15,159 bases of DNA, taken from assembly GCA_037444725.1 (NCBI GenBank), contig JBBILW010000018.1, positions 1 to 15,159 of the forward strand, read 5' to 3'. Position 1 is the first letter of the stretch. Every line of letters begins with the position of its first letter. The position numbers and the translations under genes were made by a program. Source of the stretch: CAIKKG01 sp037444725. GTDB lineage: Bacteria; Patescibacteriota; Minisyncoccia; UBA6257; GWB1-50-10. The notes beneath the pieces were generated by a model, which saw only the letters and a program-made list of their open reading frames with translations, was not told the DNA's origin and searched no databases. Positions 1-7,305 of this stretch are shown here, piece by piece.

Positions 1-1
1 T

Positions 2-2197
2 ACTATGTACTACTACTCCGAAACCGGATTGCAGCCCGCAAACGCCTCGATGCGCTCTACTCCCAACTCGCTCACCTTGCCCGCTATTCCGATTGCTCCC
101 AGTGTAAACACTCTTCTCGGGTATGAGCAGGGAGGCAATATGATTGTGGGAATGGTGCCGAGTGCGCAGGTTTCAATATACGGTGGTTATATACTTAGCC
201 GCGTTGAAGGCTACACAGGAACGCCTGTAACATTATTCGACGGACATTGGGGCGGTACGAGTGTGACGTACGCGGACAATACGTACAATCCGCTTACCGT
301 AAACACATACACCGTGAAGTTCTTCGAGTCGGATGCGGGATGCGGTTCGCTCAGGAATATTGGCGCGTCAGCCGTGGTGACCGTTCCGGGAATCGTAACG
401 AACCTTGCTGCAAACTATTCTTCGAGCACGGGTTCGGCGGTGAACCTTACGTGGACCCCCGGCTTCGGGCAAACGTACGCAGACATTTATAAACAAACGG
501 GCGCGGGCTCATGGAGTCTTCTCACGACGGTCACGGGTAACAGCTATGCGGACACCAATGTAACTCCAGGCACGTCATACGCCTATAAGGTGATGGCGGC
601 AACAAAAGTTGGGGGGATAACGGGAAAGGCGGGATACTCATCAACGGTGACTGTCGCAGTCCCCGCACTTCCCGCCGCACCTCCCGCACCCGCAGTGTTT
701 AATCTGAAAGCGCAAGTGGTGTATATAGGCACATCGACCGCAGACATTAATTTCATGTGGAATGACGCGCATCCCGGTTATCCGTACATGATTGAACTTG
801 CTACGTCTTCAGCAACGTCAGGCTTCACGTCGCTCTACGCGGCAGGCGCGCAGGGAACCGCAACAGTGAAGAATTTCCCCGCAAGCGGTACACAATCATT
901 CCGCGTGAAGACATTGGGAGTAATGGACACGTCTCCGCTCGTAACGGTTAATCTTGACAGCAAAGCGATTGTGAAAGGGACGGCGTGGACTCCGGCTACG
1001 GGCTGGATAAGCTTGAGCTGTGAAACAACGGGCGCCAATTGCTCTGGGAATAAATATAACGTTTCAATAGGCGCGGACAATGAATTGCGCGGTGTGGCGT
1101 GGTCATCGGGGCTCGGCTGGCTTTCGTTCAACAAAGCGGATCTTGCGGGCTGCCCTGTGGGTGCGTGCGTGGCAAAGCTTGATCCGGCAACCAATAAAAT
1201 TGTTGGTTGGGCAAGGTTTGTCTCGGGACAGTGGCTTAGTTTGAATAGCATTCCCGCGGTAGCGGTAACAGAACCCGCACAACAAGTTGCTGCGGCATCA
1301 AAAATTTGGAATGCGTTTGTGACTGCGGGAGATTTCGGCAGTCCGAGTGGTTGGTTTGATAAAGTTTCCGCAACCCTTGGCGAAGCAATGAACACCTTGC
1401 AGGCGTATGCGCAGAGCGCGGTTTCATACGGACTTACCTATAACCCCGCAACCGGCGTAATCGGCGGTCAGGCATGGGGAGGGGACATAATCGGCTGGAC
1501 GGATTTCTCCGGTCTCTCGGGAACCCCCGCAGTGCCTGTGGTCTCGAATGTTACCGTGAGCCAGGGTCCGATGATTAACCCGGCGCGCACGGGAGGTACA
1601 TTCTGCGACGACGACCCGTACTACGCGATAAATTGGAATTACACAAACACCGGTGGCGCAACGCAGAAGCAGGTGAAGATTACGGTGTATAACGCAAGCT
1701 CCGGAGCGCCGTACGCGACGACGACGAGCACGGGTTACACGCGATACAACCTCTTTGATCCGTTGAGCATTGTCGGCAAGGGCAAAACATTTACTGTCGG
1801 TATAAGCGCATTCGATGGCACGACCTGGTCGGCTGAAGTAATGAGTAATGCGACGACGACGCCGAATCGCTACTTCCCGCTCGTTGATTTCTCATGGAGT
1901 CCTGCACCCGCAAAAACAGCATGGCCCATCGCGTTTACAGGCACGAGCACTGCGGACCGTTCGGGCGGTACGAACCCCGCATCCGGATGGACCTGGAACT
2001 GGACCTTCCCGCACTCGACCTCGACCGATCCCACAAAGCCGAATGCGACTGCGATATTCGATGCGAATACGGCATCATCGACCGATGTGGTGACGCTCAC
2101 GGTGACTGATCCGACCTGCCACTGTACGTACAGCCAGCAGGTGCTCGGAACGACGGGAGCTCAGCCGAAGAAGATTCGCGACATCAAGGAACGATAA
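2..2197 (+). CDS. Large secreted/surface protein, 5' partial, with Fn3-like, GW-rich and PKD-like modules
   Basis: The frame is open to the left edge of the window (the first ATG is at base 5), so the true start and any signal peptide are probably upstream. The visible part is about 730 residues, numbered here from that ATG. Residues ~129-218 look like a fibronectin type III fold (NLTW, then a TSYAYKV strand). Residues ~320-505 contain spaced GW/AW repeats (TAWTPATGWISL, VAWSSGLGWLSF, VGWARFVSGQWLSL, GQAWGGDIIGWTDF), a style common in Parcubacteria exported proteins. Residues ~628-712 look like a PKD-like domain (WTWNWTF, then VVTLTVTDPTC). Composition is rich in Thr, Ser, Ala, Gly and Asn, as expected for an extracellular protein. 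The C-terminus is basic (KKIRDIKER), with no membrane anchor or sortase motif. A role in adhesion or as a cell-surface layer is inferred from the modules and from the adjacent pilus genes. No enzymatic motif was recognised. Confidence 0.8.
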   Translation, partial: TMYYYSETGLQPANASMRSTPNSLTLPAIPIAPSVNTLLGYEQGGNMIVGMVPSAQVSIYGGYILSRVEGYTGTPVTLFDGHWGGTSVTYADNTYNPLTVNTYTVKFFESDAGCGSLRNIGASAVVTVPGIVTNLAANYSSSTGSAVNLTWTPGFGQTYADIYKQTGAGSWSLLTTVTGNSYADTNVTPGTSYAYKVMAATKVGGITGKAGYSSTVTVAVPALPAAPPAPAVFNLKAQVVYIGTSTADINFMWNDAHPGYPYMIELATSSATSGFTSLYAAGAQGTATVKNFPASGTQSFRVKTLGVMDTSPLVTVNLDSKAIVKGTAWTPATGWISLSCETTGANCSGNKYNVSIGADNELRGVAWSSGLGWLSFNKADLAGCPVGACVAKLDPATNKIVGWARFVSGQWLSLNSIPAVAVTEPAQQVAAASKIWNAFVTAGDFGSPSGWFDKVSATLGEAMNTLQAYAQSAVSYGLTYNPATGVIGGQAWGGDIIGWTDFSGLSGTPAVPVVSNVTVSQGPMINPARTGGTFCDDDPYYAINWNYTNTGGATQKQVKITVYNASSGAPYATTTSTGYTRYNLFDPLSIVGKGKTFTVGISAFDGTTWSAEVMSNATTTPNRYFPLVDFSWSPAPAKTAWPIAFTGTSTADRSGGTNPASGWTWNWTFPHSTSTDPTKPNATAIFDANTASSTDVVTLTVTDPTCHCTYSQQVLGTTGAQPKKIRDIKER

Positions 2198-2202
2198 GTA
2201 CG

Positions 2203-2231
2203 ACACTGCCCCTCATAGTGAGGGGCGGTGT
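2203..2231. terminator. Hairpin terminator between convergent genes
   Basis: The arms acactgcccctca (2203-2215) and tgaggggcggtgt (2219-2231) pair over 13 positions, with one G-T wobble and a 3-base loop (TAG). On the plus strand the stem is followed by a U-rich tract (ttgttta), giving a classical intrinsic terminator for the surface-protein gene ending at 2197. On the minus strand it lies directly after the comF stop codon (2236-2238), so it probably serves both genes, although the minus-side tail is not U-rich. Confidence 0.85.
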
Positions 2232-2235
2232 TTGT

Positions 2236-2946
2236 TTATGCGCGTGCAATGACGAGTCCAACGGATTTTCTGATACCAGCGGAGCGGAGTGCGCGCATAG
2301 CTTCGGTAATCGTGCCGCCAGAAGTGCAGACGTCGTCGAGAATGAAGACGGTATCACGAATAGCACTGTCAGCATGTGCGGTAAACGCGTCTTTTACGTT
2401 CTCACGCCGCGCATCATGATCCTGCGCCGTTGTTTGCGAAGCGGTGTGGCGCGTGCGAGTGAGAAGAGAAGCGTGCACCTCTACGCGCGCATCGAGTTTT
2501 GCGAGCTCCAGGGCTATGCATTCCGATTGATTAAAGCCGCGTGCGCGTAAGCGTTTCGGGTGAAGTGGTACGGGCACGATGTGAAGCGTGGCGTATGCCG
2601 TCGCGGGCAAATAGTGCGCGATATAAGTGCTAAGAATCGTCGCGAGAGGAATGGCCGCGTCTGCAATATGGTTGTATTTAAGCGCATGGATAAGCGCCTG
2701 CGCCTCTTTATTTTTAAAATCCGTCGCGGCAGCAATGGCAGGTGTCCCTTTGTGGCAAGTATTTATAAGCGTTGGCAGTCTGCGTGCGCACGTGGCGCAC
2801 GAAAACCCCGAACGGATGGGAATGCGCGCAAAACATTCATCGCAAATAGTGGAAAATCGGGCAGTGCGCGCAAGTTTTTTCCCGCAAGGAATGCACTGCG
2901 GCGGGAAAAGGGCATCGAGAATGAATTGAAGTGCGGGATGAGTCAT
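2236..2946 (-). CDS. comF: ComF family phosphoribosyltransferase-like protein
   Basis: This is a 236-residue protein of the ComF/GntX family, a usual length for the family. The N-terminus has the zinc-finger-like cysteine pattern: CIPC near residue 18, CDEC near 35, CATC near 50 and a further Cys near 64. The middle has the conserved VPVPLHPKRLRARGFNQSE segment. The C-terminus has the PRPP-binding loop FILDDVCTSGGT near residues 201-212. ComF proteins are linked to natural transformation in Firmicutes and Proteobacteria, acting in the cytoplasm on incoming single-stranded DNA. The exact reaction is not settled. A GTG lies in frame one codon upstream (2949), but the ATG at 2946 is preferred because a TAGAAT box sits 7 bases upstream of it, which suggests a leaderless start. 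The gene is divergent from the pilus operon and convergent with the surface-protein gene. Confidence 0.88.
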   Translation of the reverse strand: MTHPALQFILDALFPPQCIPCGKKLARTARFSTICDECFARIPIRSGFSCATCARRLPTLINTCHKGTPAIAAATDFKNKEAQALIHALKYNHIADAAIPLATILSTYIAHYLPATAYATLHIVPVPLHPKRLRARGFNQSECIALELAKLDARVEVHASLLTRTRHTASQTTAQDHDARRENVKDAFTAHADSAIRDTVFILDDVCTSGGTITEAMRALRSAGIRKSVGLVIARA

Positions 2947-2953
2947 CACGTTT

Positions 2954-2959
2954 ATTCTA
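2954..2959 (-). promoter_or_regulatory. Predicted -10 box of comF (TAGAAT)
   Basis: Read on the minus strand, TAGAAT is followed by aaacgtg and then the ATG at 2946. Transcription would begin at or within a few bases of the start codon, giving a leaderless mRNA. No good -35 hexamer was seen at the usual distance. Confidence 0.45.
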
Positions 2960-2993
2960 ACCGATGATAGTCACGGGGAAGTGCGGCGCGCAG

Positions 2994-3002
2994 TGTGATA
3001 AA
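2994..3002 (+). promoter_or_regulatory. Predicted extended -10 of pilM (TGT-GATAAA)
   Basis: TGTGATAAA lies 9 bases upstream of the preferred pilM start at 3012, in the divergent comF-pilM spacer. It matches 4 of 6 positions of TATAAT and has an upstream TG (extended -10). No convincing -35 element was found. Placement so close to the start codon resembles the pilC and comF promoters in this window. Confidence 0.4.
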
Positions 3003-3011
3003 ATGAGAGCA

Positions 3012-4112
3012 ATGTTCGACCTGGGAATAAAAGGCTTTTTTGACGACGTTGCCGGTTACTTTTCTTCTCCGAGCGTGCTCGGTATCGACATCGGTACGGT
3101 GTCCATGAAACTCATTGAGGTGTCGCGCAAGGCGGATATTTTGACGCTCGAAAATTACGGGATTTTGGAAACCCGTGAGTATTTGAATCGGGGAAATGCT
3201 TCAATTCAGACAAGTTCCCTCAAGATCTCGCAGCGCGAAGCGATCCCCATTTTGAAAAAGCTCATCGAGGAAGTGAAGCCGAAGACGCGCCAAGTCATCG
3301 CGTCCATTCCATCGTTTTCGACCTTTTTCGTAACCGTTGAGATGCCGGCGATACCGCCCGCCGAGGTGGGGAAGGCGATTCAGTACCAGGCGCGGCAGTA
3401 TATTCCGATACCGATAAGCGAAGTGAGCATCGAGTGGACGAAGATGAGCGAGTATCAAAATGAACGGGGGCAGCCTATGCAGCGTTATTTTCTCACGGCG
3501 ACGCCAAACGCACTTGTGAAAACATACACGGAGATTTTTAAAGGTGCCGGACTGCGCCTCATTTCGCTTGAAGTGGAAACGGCGGCCTTGGTGCGCTCGC
3601 TCATGGGCAACACCAACCCGATTACCATGATTATGGATATCGGGGGGCAGTCCACCGAGTTTATTGTGGTGGAGCAGGGGATAATAAAGCGCGTAACGCA
3701 GTCCGATTATGCGGGCTCGACGCTTACGCAGGCGCTCTCGCATACGCTTGATATCTCGCCAAAACGCGCGGAAGAGCTCAAGCGGCGCAAAGGGCTGCTC
3801 GGATCAGGCGGAGAATACGAGTTATCAACATCATTATTGTCTTTCCTTGATGTTATAATTCAAGAGTGTGAGAGGGCGAAGCGCGAATATGAGCGCGTGT
3901 CCGGTAAAACCGTAGAAGAGCTCATAATCGTAGGGGGTGGAGGCAATCTGAAGGGACTCGAGAAGTATGTGAAGGAGCAGATGCAGATACGGGTCCGCGT
4001 ACCCGACGCGCTCTGGAGATTTAAGCGAGATGCGGAATTGGAGCCGATTGTGCCGGAACTCAACCGTGAGCTTGCGACTGCGACCGGCCTCGCATTGCGA
4101 AAATTCATATGA
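3012..4112 (+). CDS. pilM: Type IV pilus assembly protein PilM (actin-like ATPase)
   Basis: PilM is the cytoplasmic actin/FtsA-like ATPase that binds the N-terminal tail of PilN and links the inner-membrane PilN/PilO complex to the assembly motor. The 366-residue protein shows the actin-fold nucleotide motifs: VLGIDIGTVSMKLIEV (phosphate 1, residues ~22-37), IMDIGGQST (phosphate 2, ~207-215) and LIIVGGGGNLKGL (adenosine motif, ~304-316). It also carries the PilM-typical IPSFSTFFVTVEMP stretch near 99-112. The start at 3012 (MFDLGIK) is chosen because a -10-like element ends at 3002. ATG 3003 and a longer frame from 2964 are also open, but the latter would overlap the promoter. The stop codon overlaps the pilN start (ATGA). 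Confidence 0.93.
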   Translation: MFDLGIKGFFDDVAGYFSSPSVLGIDIGTVSMKLIEVSRKADILTLENYGILETREYLNRGNASIQTSSLKISQREAIPILKKLIEEVKPKTRQVIASIPSFSTFFVTVEMPAIPPAEVGKAIQYQARQYIPIPISEVSIEWTKMSEYQNERGQPMQRYFLTATPNALVKTYTEIFKGAGLRLISLEVETAALVRSLMGNTNPITMIMDIGGQSTEFIVVEQGIIKRVTQSDYAGSTLTQALSHTLDISPKRAEELKRRKGLLGSGGEYELSTSLLSFLDVIIQECERAKREYERVSGKTVEELIIVGGGGNLKGLEKYVKEQMQIRVRVPDALWRFKRDAELEPIVPELNRELATATGLALRKFI

Positions 4113-4681
4113 ACGGACAAATGGAACAATCAGGCGAGCAGATGGCGGGAGGGCAATTTGCCCCGGTAGAATCGCTTTCTGCGGGTTTGCCGTGGAGACT
4201 CATGATCTTCGCGATTGTTCTTTTCGCATTTTCTGTATTCGTGTATTTCGGCATTCACTACGGCTACACCAATTTTCTTGATCAGCAATCGGCGGACGTG
4301 AATGCGAAAATCGAAGCGCTCGCGAAAAAGGTGAGCCAGACCGACGAGGAAAATTTTGTCGGCTTTTATTCGCAGATTGTAAATTTGAAAACGGTGCTCG
4401 ATAAGCACACGTTCCCTTCAAACATTTTTAAACTGCTCGAATCAAAAGTGACCGCGGACGTGTATTTCACAAGCGGCACGTTCAGCAGCGAAGACAATTC
4501 GATTGATTTGCGGGGGACAGCGAAGACGTTCGACAGTCTTGCGCAGCAGATTGCGATTTTTGAAAAATCGACCGAAGTCACGAAAGCGTCGTTCAGCGAC
4601 GTGAGCATCACTGACACCGGCGTGACGTTCAATATTAAACTTACGCTGAGCCCCGATTTCCTCGCGGCGCAATCAATGTAA
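4109..4681 (+). CDS. pilN: PilN-like type IV pilus inner-membrane protein
   Basis: This 190-residue single-pass membrane protein begins inside the pilM stop codon (4-base overlap), so translation is probably coupled. It has a short cytoplasmic tail of ~30 residues, one membrane segment at about 31-53, a coiled-coil-like stretch (~57-95) and a small alpha/beta domain at the C-terminus. That is the PilN/GspL-C layout. The residues just before the membrane segment, GLPWR (26-30), resemble the end of the PilM-binding INLLPWR motif of classical PilN. The expected role is to form a heterodimer with the next gene product (PilO-like) and to anchor PilM. Assignment rests mainly on gene order and topology, because sequence conservation is low in this family. 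Confidence 0.8.
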   Translation: MNGQMEQSGEQMAGGQFAPVESLSAGLPWRLMIFAIVLFAFSVFVYFGIHYGYTNFLDQQSADVNAKIEALAKKVSQTDEENFVGFYSQIVNLKTVLDKHTFPSNIFKLLESKVTADVYFTSGTFSSEDNSIDLRGTAKTFDSLAQQIAIFEKSTEVTKASFSDVSITDTGVTFNIKLTLSPDFLAAQSM

Positions 4682-4686
4682 CGAAC

Positions 4687-5244
4687 ATGCGCGTATCAAC
4701 GAAAAGAATTTTAAGCATCATCCTCTCCGGCGTCTTCTTTATTGGCGCGATTTATATGTTCACTGGCCCCGTGCAAACGGAAATGAAATCCATTAACGAT
4801 ATGCGCGGAAAGCTCGCGACGCAGCAGCAGCTTTACACGAATCAGTCACAGGCGATTGCGCAGGTGCAGAAACTTATCAGCTCGTTCCAGGATTCAAAGA
4901 ACATTCAGGCACAGACATCATATGCGATACCGAACGGTGAGCAGGCGATTACGGCGTTGCGTCAGGTGGAGGCAATCGGCCGCGCCTCAAATATTGTGTT
5001 CAGTTCGGTGCGTTTCAAATCAACCGCTCCGCGCGTGACTGCGCAGCAATTCTTAAAAAAGCTCGGCGTGCTCGAGGTGACCGTCTCGGCGACTGGCGAT
5101 TATGCAAACTTGAAGGATTTTATGAGGAAGCTTGAAACTACGGTGCGCATCGCAAATGTCACGGAATTTTCATTCCATCCCGGACTCTTGCGCAACGCGA
5201 AAGATTCCATCGAAATCACCGTCGAGATGTACTACCAAATGTAA
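4687..5244 (+). CDS. pilO: PilO-like type IV pilus inner-membrane protein
   Basis: This 185-residue protein has one N-terminal membrane segment (~8-28), a Gln-rich coiled-coil region (~30-72) and a ferredoxin-like alpha/beta domain (~85-185; note LEVTVSATGDYANLKDFMRKLE, a typical PilO strand-helix unit). It should pair with the upstream PilN-like protein to form the periplasmic or extracytoplasmic alignment complex. It starts 5 bases after pilN, with no Shine-Dalgarno sequence (taacgaacATG). Topology, the domain pattern and the position between pilN and a PilP-like remnant support the call. Confidence 0.82.
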   Translation: MRVSTKRILSIILSGVFFIGAIYMFTGPVQTEMKSINDMRGKLATQQQLYTNQSQAIAQVQKLISSFQDSKNIQAQTSYAIPNGEQAITALRQVEAIGRASNIVFSSVRFKSTAPRVTAQQFLKKLGVLEVTVSATGDYANLKDFMRKLETTVRIANVTEFSFHPGLLRNAKDSIEITVEMYYQM

Positions 5245-5249
5245 TTACC

Positions 5250-5546
5250 ATGGCAATTGTTATTGAACAGGAGCAAAAACCGACAAACTGGGTAGCGATT
5301 ATTTCCACCGTGGTGTTTGTTGCGCTCATCTTCTTCGGTTCGTACTATCTCTTCTTTGCGCAGCCGCAGCTCTTAGCGGACCTCGGCACGCCTCAGCGCT
5401 TGCAGGAGCTGAATCAGCTCACGAAGCTCCAGCAATTCAATCCTTCGACGGTGGTGAATTCGACGCAGTTCCAGCAGCTTAAGGATTACACCGATCCGCT
5501 GGTACTGCCGCCGACAGGGAGAGACAATCCGTTCAAGCCTTTTTAA
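5250..5546 (+). CDS. Small single-pass pilus-operon protein ending in GRDNPFKPF (possible PilP counterpart)
   Basis: This is a 98-residue protein with a short N-terminal tail, one membrane segment (~14-36), a Gln/Leu-rich helix (~45-75) and a C-terminal GRDNPFKPF (residues 90-98). It lies 5 bases after pilO, in the slot that pilP occupies in proteobacterial pilMNOPQ operons. PilP also has an R-D/N-P-F motif in its extended region, but the beta-domain that contacts the PilQ secretin is missing here and no secretin gene is present. I infer a shortened functional analogue of PilP, or a lineage-specific pilus accessory protein. No family name can be assigned with certainty from sequence alone. 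Confidence 0.7.
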   Translation: MAIVIEQEQKPTNWVAIISTVVFVALIFFGSYYLFFAQPQLLADLGTPQRLQELNQLTKLQQFNPSTVVNSTQFQQLKDYTDPLVLPPTGRDNPFKPF

Positions 5547-5568
5547 GCGCATCGCGCGAGAAAATAAT

Positions 5569-7302
5569 ATGACCGATCAACAACTACTTCAGGAACTGGT
5601 GAAGCGGGGAGTGCTCGACAGTACGACCTCCGAACGTATTTTGCAGGAGGCGGGGCTTTCCGGACACCCGGCCGAAGAACTTTTGTACGAAAAAAAGATT
5701 GCCGACGAGACCGCCATCATGAAAGTGAAGAGCGAGCTTCTTGGCGTTCCTTATAAAAAAGTAAACGTGGCAGCGGTGCCGGAAGAACTTTTGAAGATTA
5801 TTTCGCGGGAGATGTCGAACGCGTACAAGGTGGTGCCGATTGATCGCACGGCGCGGATGCTCGTGGTTGGCATGTTCAGACCGGATGACGTGCGCGCTCA
5901 GGAAGCGTTGAAGTTCGTCGCAAAGCAGCAGGGCGTGGACCTCGGTGTCTATCTTATTTCATACGCGGACCTTGCGGCGATGAGCGTGCGGTATGCGCCG
6001 TATAAGAGCGAGATTGAAGCGGCGGTGCAGGAGATGGGGAAGACCGCGCAGAGCGAGGAAGACAAAGCGATTGACCTTGAAGAAGCCGGCAAGGGAGAAG
6101 AGGCGCCCGTGATTAAAATCGTGGCTTCGACATTGCGTCAGGCAGTTGATGCGGGAGCGTCCGACGTGCATATCGAGCCGCAGAGGAGAAAGCTTCGCAT
6201 CAGGTTCCGTTCCGATGGCGTGCTTCATGAAGTTGCTGCATTACCCACGACGCTCACGCAGCCGGTAACATCGCGCATCAAAGTGCTTGCGAAATTGAAA
6301 CTCGACGAAACGCGCACACCTCAGGACGGCCGCTTCAGAACCAATTTTTCGGGGCGTGAAATTGATTACCGCGTTGCGACATTCCCGACTCCCGCAGGAG
6401 AAAAGGTGGCAATCCGCGTTCTCGATCCGAAAACGGGTTTGAAAGGTTTGGACCAGCTCGGCATCAACGCCTATAACGCAAAAATTTTGGAAGAATCGCT
6501 GCAGCGCCCGTACGGCATGATTCTCATAAGCGGTCCGACGGGCTCAGGTAAGTCAACAACGCTCTATGCCATCATGCAGCGCTTGAATGTTGAGGAGCGC
6601 AATCTCGTAACACTCGAGGATCCTGTCGAATATTTCATGGAAGGCATCAATCAATCGCAGGTACGCCCTGAAATCGGCTACACGTTCGCCTCCGGCTTGC
6701 GCCAGATTCTCCGCCAGGACCCCGACGTTATCATGGTTGGTGAAATCCGCGACGGTGAAACTGCAGGTCTCGCGGTAAATGCGGCGTTGACGGGTCACAC
6801 CATGCTCTCGACGATTCACACGAACAATGCCGTGGGTGCTGTGCCACGTCTCGTGGACCTTGGCGTGCAGCCGTTTTTGCTCTCATCGGCGTTGAACGTC
6901 ATTATCGCGCAGCGTCTCGTGGTGCGCCTCTGCTCGACCTGCCGTGTGGCAACGGAAGCCTCGCCCGAGGCGGCGGCGTTTATCGAGGAATCGTACGCGC
7001 TGTTCCCTGCGTCACTGAAGGCGACCTTGAATTACAAAGCACCATACAAGATTTTCCAGCAGGGGAAGGACCCGAACTGTAAGACGTGCAAGGGCCGTGG
7101 AGTGTTGGGACGTGTCGCGCTCTATGAGTTGTTCAAAATGACGCGCGAACTCGGTGAACTCATCAATAAAGGCTTTACCGAAGGAACGCTCTGGGACGAA
7201 GCGCGGCGACAGGGGATACTGACGATGAGGCAAGATGGCATAATGAAAGTAATGGACGGACTTATCTCGATTGAAGAAGTTATGAAAGAAACCGCACAAT
7301 AA
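5569..7302 (+). CDS. pilB: Type IV pilus extension ATPase PilB (GspE family)
   Basis: This hexameric cytoplasmic ATPase powers pilin polymerisation through PilC. The 577-residue protein has an N-terminal MshEN/GspE-N domain (~1-150) and an N2 domain (ASDVHIEPQ near 197-205). The ATPase core carries Walker A GPTGSGKST (322-330), an Asp box LEDPVEY (349-355), Walker B-like DPDVIMVGEIRD with Glu392, and a His box GHTMLSTIHTN with His410/His417. It carries the tetracysteine zinc site of extension ATPases, CSTC (455-458) and CKTC (504-507), which separates it from the PilT-type protein next to it. Length and motif spacing are normal. It starts 22 bases after the preceding gene, behind a weak GAGAAAA tract. 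Confidence 0.97.
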   Translation: MTDQQLLQELVKRGVLDSTTSERILQEAGLSGHPAEELLYEKKIADETAIMKVKSELLGVPYKKVNVAAVPEELLKIISREMSNAYKVVPIDRTARMLVVGMFRPDDVRAQEALKFVAKQQGVDLGVYLISYADLAAMSVRYAPYKSEIEAAVQEMGKTAQSEEDKAIDLEEAGKGEEAPVIKIVASTLRQAVDAGASDVHIEPQRRKLRIRFRSDGVLHEVAALPTTLTQPVTSRIKVLAKLKLDETRTPQDGRFRTNFSGREIDYRVATFPTPAGEKVAIRVLDPKTGLKGLDQLGINAYNAKILEESLQRPYGMILISGPTGSGKSTTLYAIMQRLNVEERNLVTLEDPVEYFMEGINQSQVRPEIGYTFASGLRQILRQDPDVIMVGEIRDGETAGLAVNAALTGHTMLSTIHTNNAVGAVPRLVDLGVQPFLLSSALNVIIAQRLVVRLCSTCRVATEASPEAAAFIEESYALFPASLKATLNYKAPYKIFQQGKDPNCKTCKGRGVLGRVALYELFKMTRELGELINKGFTEGTLWDEARRQGILTMRQDGIMKVMDGLISIEEVMKETAQ

Positions 7303-7305
7303 ACC

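Noticed and set aside
835..1395. 186-codon minus-strand open frame within the surface-protein gene
   Set aside because: It is a shadow frame of the plus-strand gene, with no recognisable domain, promoter or plausible start. The plus-strand product has clear modular structure.
2877..2909. 9-base inverted repeat ttttcccgc / gcgggaaaa with a 15-base loop
   Set aside because: It falls inside the comF coding region and is explained by the codons of the zinc-motif region (FPP and CGKK). It has no terminator-like tail in either direction.
3851..3859. TGTTATAAT, a perfect extended -10, inside pilM
   Set aside because: It lies deep within the coding region, about 250 bases before pilN, with no aligned -35 and no gene start just downstream. 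Chance occurrence is likely, though an internal promoter cannot be excluded.
7236..7244. TGGCATAAT near the 3' end of pilB, about 60 bases before pilT
   Set aside because: It has one mismatch to TATAAT, sits within coding sequence and is not followed by a close start codon. The 3-base pilB-pilT gap points to cotranscription.
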